Source: Romboutsia timonensis (GTDB taxonomy: Bacteria > Bacillota > Clostridia > Peptostreptococcales > Peptostreptococcaceae). Taken from it: a stretch of 37,816 bases of DNA. Below the pieces are notes generated by a model that had not been told where the DNA came from, did not search any database, and worked only from the letters and a program-made list of their open reading frames with translations. This document shows positions 33,730 through 37,816 of this stretch, in pieces. The DNA is taken from the NCBI RefSeq assembly GCF_900106845.1, contig NZ_LT629850.1, positions 1,240,845 to 1,278,660 of the forward strand, given 5' to 3'. The position numbers were made by a program, and so were the translations under genes. How positions within the stretch are numbered: the stretch's first letter is position 1; the number at the start of each line of letters is the position of its first letter.

Positions 33730-34368
33730 ATGAGAAGAAGAAAAGTCAAAGGTGCAGATGAAAAACTATTAAGTTATAAAGACTATGTAGTTAGAGATAA
33801 TATAGAAAGTTTAAAAGGAAACTGGAATCAACTATTTAAAAATGATAATCCTATACATGCAGAGTTCGGTACTGGTAGAGGTAAATTTTTAACTACATTA
33901 GCAAAACAAAATCCTGATATAAATTACATTGCTTTTGAAATAAAAGAAGAAGTGCTTTTAAAAGCTGTAGAAAAAGCAGATCGTGATAATTTAAAGAATA
34001 TAGTATTTGCTTGGGCAGATGTAAGCAAAGCATTAGATTATTTTGATTCAAATGAACTATCTAGAGTTTATATCAATTTCTGTGATCCATGGCCTAAGAA
34101 AAGATGGGCAAAAAGAAGATTAACTCATACTAATTTCTTAAATATGTATAGAGAGATACTTAACCCAGAAGGTGAAATACATTTTAAAACCGATAATGAA
34201 GGGTTATTCGAATTTAGCTTAAATGAAATAGCTTCTAACAACTGGAGTCTTAAAAACATATCATTAAATTTAGCTAATAGCGATTTTGAAAATGTAACAA
34301 CTGAATACGAAGATAAGTTTATGTCTCAAGGATTAAAAATTTTCAGATGTGAAGCTAAATCAAGATAA
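33730..34368 (+). CDS. trmB: tRNA (guanine-N7)-methyltransferase
   Basis: SAM-dependent enzyme of 212 residues that makes m7G46 in tRNA. SAM motif EFGTGRGKF, then INFCDPWPKKRWAKRRL (the TrmB signature with catalytic Asp) and FKTDNEGLFEFS near the C-terminus. Start after CAAGGAGAT. A single gene between the integrase locus and a convergent small membrane-protein gene, with a shared terminator. Confidence 0.95.
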   Translation: MRRRKVKGADEKLLSYKDYVVRDNIESLKGNWNQLFKNDNPIHAEFGTGRGKFLTTLAKQNPDINYIAFEIKEEVLLKAVEKADRDNLKNIVFAWADVSKALDYFDSNELSRVYINFCDPWPKKRWAKRRLTHTNFLNMYREILNPEGEIHFKTDNEGLFEFSLNEIASNNWSLKNISLNLANSDFENVTTEYEDKFMSQGLKIFRCEAKSR

Positions 34369-34408
34369 AAAAATAAGAGGTTATTATAAAATGTAACCTC
34401 TTATTTTA
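34369..34408. terminator. Bidirectional terminator, trmB / small membrane gene
   Basis: Perfect 13-bp stem AAATAAGAGGTTA / TAACCTCTTATTT with a 10-base loop; T-runs on both strands. Confidence 0.9.
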
Positions 34409-34684
34409 AAAAATACCATTTTTTTTGCTCGTAGCATATATACCTATTAAAACTATAACTAGATATATACAATATAATGTTATTTTTATATTTTGAACAC
34501 TTATCCCAAGTAATTCTATACCTTCATTAGATGATGGAAGCATCACTAAAAGCGAAGAAATTATGATAAGCAAAGGATTTATAACTATTTGCTTATCAGT
34601 TCTTAAAATCATTATTTTTCCAGCCCATGTTATAGATAAAACAAAAAATAAAATTCTAAGTACAAATTCTAATGTATCTAACAT
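34406..34684 (-). CDS. Small membrane protein, unknown function
   Basis: Protein of 92 residues with three hydrophobic segments (about 5-22, 36-52 and 65-85) and a short basic tail (ATSKKNGIF). The ATG at 34682-34684 is preceded by AAGGGGAG at seven bases; a TTG two codons upstream is less likely. No family is recognised. Convergent with trmB. Confidence 0.6.
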   Translation of the reverse strand: MLDTLEFVLRILFFVLSITWAGKIMILRTDKQIVINPLLIIISSLLVMLPSSNEGIELLGISVQNIKITLYCIYLVIVLIGIYATSKKNGIF

Positions 34685-34942
34685 AATCAAACTCCCCTTT
34701 ACTCAGTGGATTTATTAGTAGTATTTCCATATTAGTTGTATTTAATCAGTTGATAGGCCAAATAACCCACTGTAAATATGTAAAATAAATATTTATAGAA
34801 CTATATTATATTACTTATAAGATAAAAAATAAATACTAAACTACATTAACTAATAAATTAAAATCTTTAATAACATAATAAAAGATATATTTATCTTAAC
34901 GAATGCATATTAATTCTATATACATTTGTTAGGAGTGATACT

Positions 34943-35614
34943 ATGAGATTTAAATTTCTAGATTGGTACACCCAAGCTCTAGGTGCAACTTTTGGTATTT
35001 TAGCATGTATTTATGCGTATTTAAATGGTTATATGTTTGTATATGGCAACATAGAAGGTTATTTTGATTTTCTTGGTTTCAGCGGAGTAATTTCTAGTTA
35101 TTTATTACTACCACTTTGTCTACTAAGTTTATTTATTAGTTTAATTAGGTCATATACTATAAAAAAGGAAATATTAAACATGTCTTTTGAATCTATTAAT
35201 ATCTTTATAAGTATTTTGACTGTTGTCGTAGGTTTTATGGGAGCTAAAATTTACTTTACAATTCCTGCTGCATTTATATTGTTCCATATATTAGAACCTT
35301 ATTTACATAATTATAGAAATTCAGAAAATCAAGAAGTCATACTTGACGATAATAAAGAGTACGATATTACACAAAATACTATCGAATTTGATAAAATAGA
35401 TATCGATATACCTAGTGAAGCTAATGCATCTAACGAAGCTGAGGAATTATACAAAAGCAGAAGTAATAATCCAAATGTTATAGAGACAAAAAAAGAAATC
35501 GCTATAGAGCTTTTAAGAAAGAATTCTAGCAAACAATTTATAGTGGAATTAACTGGATTTACCTTGGATGAAATTAATATGTTAGAGAAAGAATCAGGAA
35601 TAAATAATATTTAA
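34943..35614 (+). CDS. Membrane protein with cytoplasmic tail, unknown function
   Basis: Protein of 223 residues, family not recognised. About four hydrophobic segments lie in the first 125 residues (LGATFGILACIYAYL, SYLLLPLCLLSLFISLI, ISILTVVVGFMGAKIY, IPAAFILFHIL). The rest is an acidic linker (NQEVILDDNKEYD to EANASNEAEEL) and a C-terminal helical segment KKEIAIELLRKNSSKQFIVE followed by LTGFTLDEINMLE, which resembles a small helix-turn-helix or coiled-coil module. Start after TTAGGAGTGAT. It lies upstream of sspH on the same strand, so a sporulation role is possible but unsupported. Confidence 0.6.
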   Translation: MRFKFLDWYTQALGATFGILACIYAYLNGYMFVYGNIEGYFDFLGFSGVISSYLLLPLCLLSLFISLIRSYTIKKEILNMSFESINIFISILTVVVGFMGAKIYFTIPAAFILFHILEPYLHNYRNSENQEVILDDNKEYDITQNTIEFDKIDIDIPSEANASNEAEELYKSRSNNPNVIETKKEIAIELLRKNSSKQFIVELTGFTLDEINMLEKESGINNI

Positions 35615-35668
35615 TCTGGTTAATCTAAATATAAATTCTAACATGTAATAGAAACCAAGGAGGATTAT

Positions 35669-35854
35669 ATGCAATTAAGAAGAGCTATGGAAATAGTAAA
35701 TACACAAGATAATAACAGTAATATTTTTTATAAAGAAAACCCAGTAAAAATACTAAGTGTTGATAATAACATAGGAACTGCATATGTAGAAACATTACAA
35801 GGGGATTCAAGATTTGAAGTTGACTTAGAACAATTAAGCGAAGTAGAAAAATAA
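35669..35854 (+). CDS. sspH: H-type small acid-soluble spore protein
   Basis: Protein of 61 residues matching the SspH family pattern: MQLRRAMEIV at the N-terminus, YKENPVKILSVDNN in the middle and an acidic LEQLSEVEK end. SspH-type proteins are made in the developing spore. The start follows CAAGGAGGATT, and a strong terminator ends the unit. It is the last housekeeping gene before accessory DNA resumes. Family call is from the remembered pattern RA.EI...V.Y...PV.I..V. Confidence 0.75.
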   Translation: MQLRRAMEIVNTQDNNSNIFYKENPVKILSVDNNIGTAYVETLQGDSRFEVDLEQLSEVEK

Positions 35855-35863
35855 ATTTTATAG

Positions 35864-35905
35864 AAAAAACACTTGGAATTAAGTCATTTCAAGTGTTTTT
35901 TCTAT
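35864..35905 (+). terminator. Terminator of sspH
   Basis: 12-bp stem AAAAAACACTTG / CAAGTGTTTTTT, extended by an imperfect inner stem. Confidence 0.9.
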
Positions 35906-35941
35906 TTTTAGTATTTTCAATCATGGCTTTAGTATAGTTTA

Positions 35942-36086
35942 TTAATTTATTACTGTTATTAAAACTAAAAATGATTTTTTAATTACCTTGTCAAAAACTT
36001 TTCTCTTCATATCATCTAGTAATCAAGTATGTCTCATAGTCCTCTCTGGTGATTCATGAGCAAGTAATTCATGTACTGTCAGTTTA
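35942..36086 (-). pseudogene. Tyrosine recombinase C-terminal remnant
   Basis: On the minus strand the frame reads KLTVHELLAHESPERTMRHT, a stop, then LLDDMKRKVFDKVIKK and ends at TAA (35942-35944). This matches the tail of XerC/D-like integrases ('..LLGHESPE.TMRYAHL.DDMK..'), with the first His box present and the stop falling where the residues after the catalytic Tyr region would be (RHT for RYA). No upstream catalytic part remains. It marks the edge of accessory DNA to the left of the SNF2 helicase gene. Confidence 0.55.
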
Positions 36087-36110
36087 TTTAATAAAATATT
36101 TGTATACTAA

Positions 36111-36177
36111 ATTATTATCAGTATATTTTATTATGCATTGACATGATTTAAGCATAATAAAATATACTGATAATAAT
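36111..36177 (+). promoter_or_regulatory. 26-bp perfect inverted repeat around a promoter
   Basis: Arms at 36111-36136 and 36152-36177 are perfectly complementary over 26 bp (GCATAATAAAATATACTGAT in the right arm), separated by 15 bases. TTGACA (36138-36143) lies in the spacer, and a -10 box lies in the right arm (AATATA at 17 bases or TATACT at 19 bases). A repressor bound to the arms would cover the promoter of the SNF2 gene that starts 24 bases later. Confidence 0.6.
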
Positions 36178-36200
36178 ATATACAAATAAGGGGATTTAGC

Positions 36201-37816
36201 ATGGAGGGAAAATTAATAGACAATAAGCAATATGGTAGAGTTGGAGATGTATTAAAAATACATATAAAGGAAAATTCAAAACTTTCTATAATAGCATCTT
36301 ATTTTACTTTGTATGCCTTCGATGAACTTAAAGAAGAATTATCAAAAATAGATAATTTGAGATTTATCTATACAGAGCCTACATTTGTGAATAACGATAA
36401 CAAAAACATAATGAGAAAAATTAAAGAAAATGAAAATAAATTATTCGGAGTAGAAGAAGAGCTAAAGGATAAATGTACTCTTAATCAAAGTTATATTGCT
36501 AGAGAATTAGCTAAATGGATTAAAAGAAAAGTAGAAATTAAAGCTTTAAAAAATACTAAAATGAATGGTGCTCTTTGTCATATTGAGAGTGATGATAAGA
36601 ATGTGAGTATAACTGGAGCAACTTCTCTATCATGCCCAAGCCTAGGGTATATAAATTCTACTCCAATGTATTTAAATATTTATACAGATGATAATGAATT
36701 AAATTCTACATTAAAAAGTAAGTTTAATGAAATATGGAATAATGAAGATAAACTTAAAGACGTTAAGAAAGATATTTTAAATAAGATAAGTTATTTGTAT
36801 AAGGATAACTCACCAGAGTTTCTATATTTTATTACTTTGTACAACATATTTAAAGATTTTTTAGAAGAAAATGATAATAAAGAAGTAATCAAATCAAGAA
36901 CTGGTTTTAAAGATACTGAAGTTTGGAATAGATTATATAGCTTTCAAAAAGATGGTGTAGTTGGAGCTATTAATAAAATAGAAACTTATGGTGGTTGTAT
37001 TATTGCAGATAGTGTTGGTCTTGGTAAAACCTTTGAAGCTCTAGCTATTATAAAATATTATGAACTTAGAAATTATAAGGTTTTAGTTCTTACACCTAAG
37101 AAACTTCATGATAATTGGTCAGTTTACAGAGTTAATGATAAGAGAAATATATTGGCAAGTGATAGATTTTCTTATGATTTATTAAATCATACTGACTTAT
37201 CAAGAAAAGGTGGAATGAGTGGTGATATAGACCTCGATTTTGTAAATTGGGGGAACTATGATTTAGTAGTTATAGATGAATCACATAACCTTAGAAATAA
37301 CGTAGCTGTTAATGATAGAGAAACTCGCTATGAAAAATTAATGAAAAACATTATAAAAGACGGTGTAAAAACAAAGGTACTTATGTTATCAGCTACACCT
37401 GTTAATAACAAAATGGATGATTTAAAAAATCAATTAGCATTTATAACAGAAGATAACGATAAAGCATTAGAAAAAAGTGCAGATATAAAAAGTATTAGCT
37501 CTACACTTAGAAAAGCTCAGTATATATTTAATAAATGGAGTGAACTAGAAGAAAATGAGAAAACGACAGAAAGACTTCTTGATATGTTAAACTTCGACTA
37601 TTTTAAGTTGCTAGACTCATTAACTATAGCACGTTCTAGAAAACATATTGAAAAATATTACAATGTTTCAGATATTGGAGAGTTTCCAAAACGTTTAAAA
37701 CCAGAAAATATAAAATCAGATATTGACATATTAGGTAAGTTTCCTTCACTAAAAGAGATTAATAATGAAATACTAAGACTTAATTTATCTGTATATGCAC
37801 CAATAAAATATGTACT
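36201..37816 (+). CDS. SNF2-family helicase, cut by window edge
   Basis: First 538 residues of a larger protein; the frame is open at the right edge. Start ATG 36201 follows AAGGGGATT. Residues about 15-260 contain a region resembling the phospholipase-D-like domain at the front of many defence-linked SNF2 proteins (SIIASYFTLYAFDELKEEL, LRFIYTEPTF). The helicase core begins with the Q-like LYSFQKDGV, Walker A DSVGLGKT (270-277), DESH (359-362) and SAT (397-399). Proteins of this design often sit in restriction or phage-defence operons with a methyltransferase or nuclease downstream. Partners, if any, lie outside the window. Confidence 0.8.
   Translation, partial: MEGKLIDNKQYGRVGDVLKIHIKENSKLSIIASYFTLYAFDELKEELSKIDNLRFIYTEPTFVNNDNKNIMRKIKENENKLFGVEEELKDKCTLNQSYIARELAKWIKRKVEIKALKNTKMNGALCHIESDDKNVSITGATSLSCPSLGYINSTPMYLNIYTDDNELNSTLKSKFNEIWNNEDKLKDVKKDILNKISYLYKDNSPEFLYFITLYNIFKDFLEENDNKEVIKSRTGFKDTEVWNRLYSFQKDGVVGAINKIETYGGCIIADSVGLGKTFEALAIIKYYELRNYKVLVLTPKKLHDNWSVYRVNDKRNILASDRFSYDLLNHTDLSRKGGMSGDIDLDFVNWGNYDLVVIDESHNLRNNVAVNDRETRYEKLMKNIIKDGVKTKVLMLSATPVNNKMDDLKNQLAFITEDNDKALEKSADIKSISSTLRKAQYIFNKWSELEENEKTTERLLDMLNFDYFKLLDSLTIARSRKHIEKYYNVSDIGEFPKRLKPENIKSDIDILGKFPSLKEINNEILRLNLSVYAPIKYV

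Overview
The window is a strongly AT-rich stretch of chromosome. Strong AGGAGG-type ribosome binding sites, short intergenic gaps, intrinsic terminators after most genes and spore genes (an H-type SASP, a YtaF-like protein) point to a spore-forming member of the Clostridia. The gene content resembles Peptostreptococcaceae, but the sequence alone does not fix the genus. No rRNA, tRNA or CRISPR array was seen.

Region 1 (1-8.8 kb) is an accessory island. It starts with the 3' end of an IS982-like transposase and about 0.8 kb of decayed DNA. A WYL-domain regulator with its own terminator follows, then a tightly coupled three-gene operon: a PD-(D/E)xK nuclease with a zinc ribbon, a DinG/XPD-like helicase with a four-cysteine Fe-S signature, and a MID-PIWI protein of the pPIWI_RE family. 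This matches the 'pPIWI_RE three-gene island', a prokaryotic Argonaute-related system predicted by comparative genomics to act in conflict with invading DNA and still largely uncharacterised. It is the most interesting system in the window.

Region 2 (9.1-31.2 kb) is housekeeping sequence: a U32 Fe-S protein, a short-chain dehydrogenase, a CaCA antiporter, an RluF-like pseudouridine synthase, DUF3783 and DUF134 proteins, a cold-shock protein, a rhodanese, a YtaF-like protein, an unusual HypB-like GTPase, a Gate-domain membrane protein, CIRCE-controlled clpB, the run phosphatase/flavoprotein/aroH/cmk/plsC/ispH, an esterase plus membrane acyltransferase pair, a CorA-like transporter and an AlaX-type editing protein. 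Scattered between these genes are five clear copies and one doubtful copy of a GC-rich, palindrome-rich intergenic repeat. Two copies are joined to a second, AT-rich element of about 90 bp with inverted ends. The repeats sit next to terminators and gene 3' ends.

Region 3 (31.2-37.8 kb) is mixed. A lone, intact tyrosine integrase lies in long noncoding flanks. Then come trmB, two small membrane-protein genes and sspH. After the sspH terminator the window re-enters accessory DNA: a decayed tyrosine-recombinase fragment, a perfect 26-bp inverted repeat holding a likely promoter, and the start of a SNF2-family helicase that runs off the right edge. This may be the first gene of a second defence or restriction locus.
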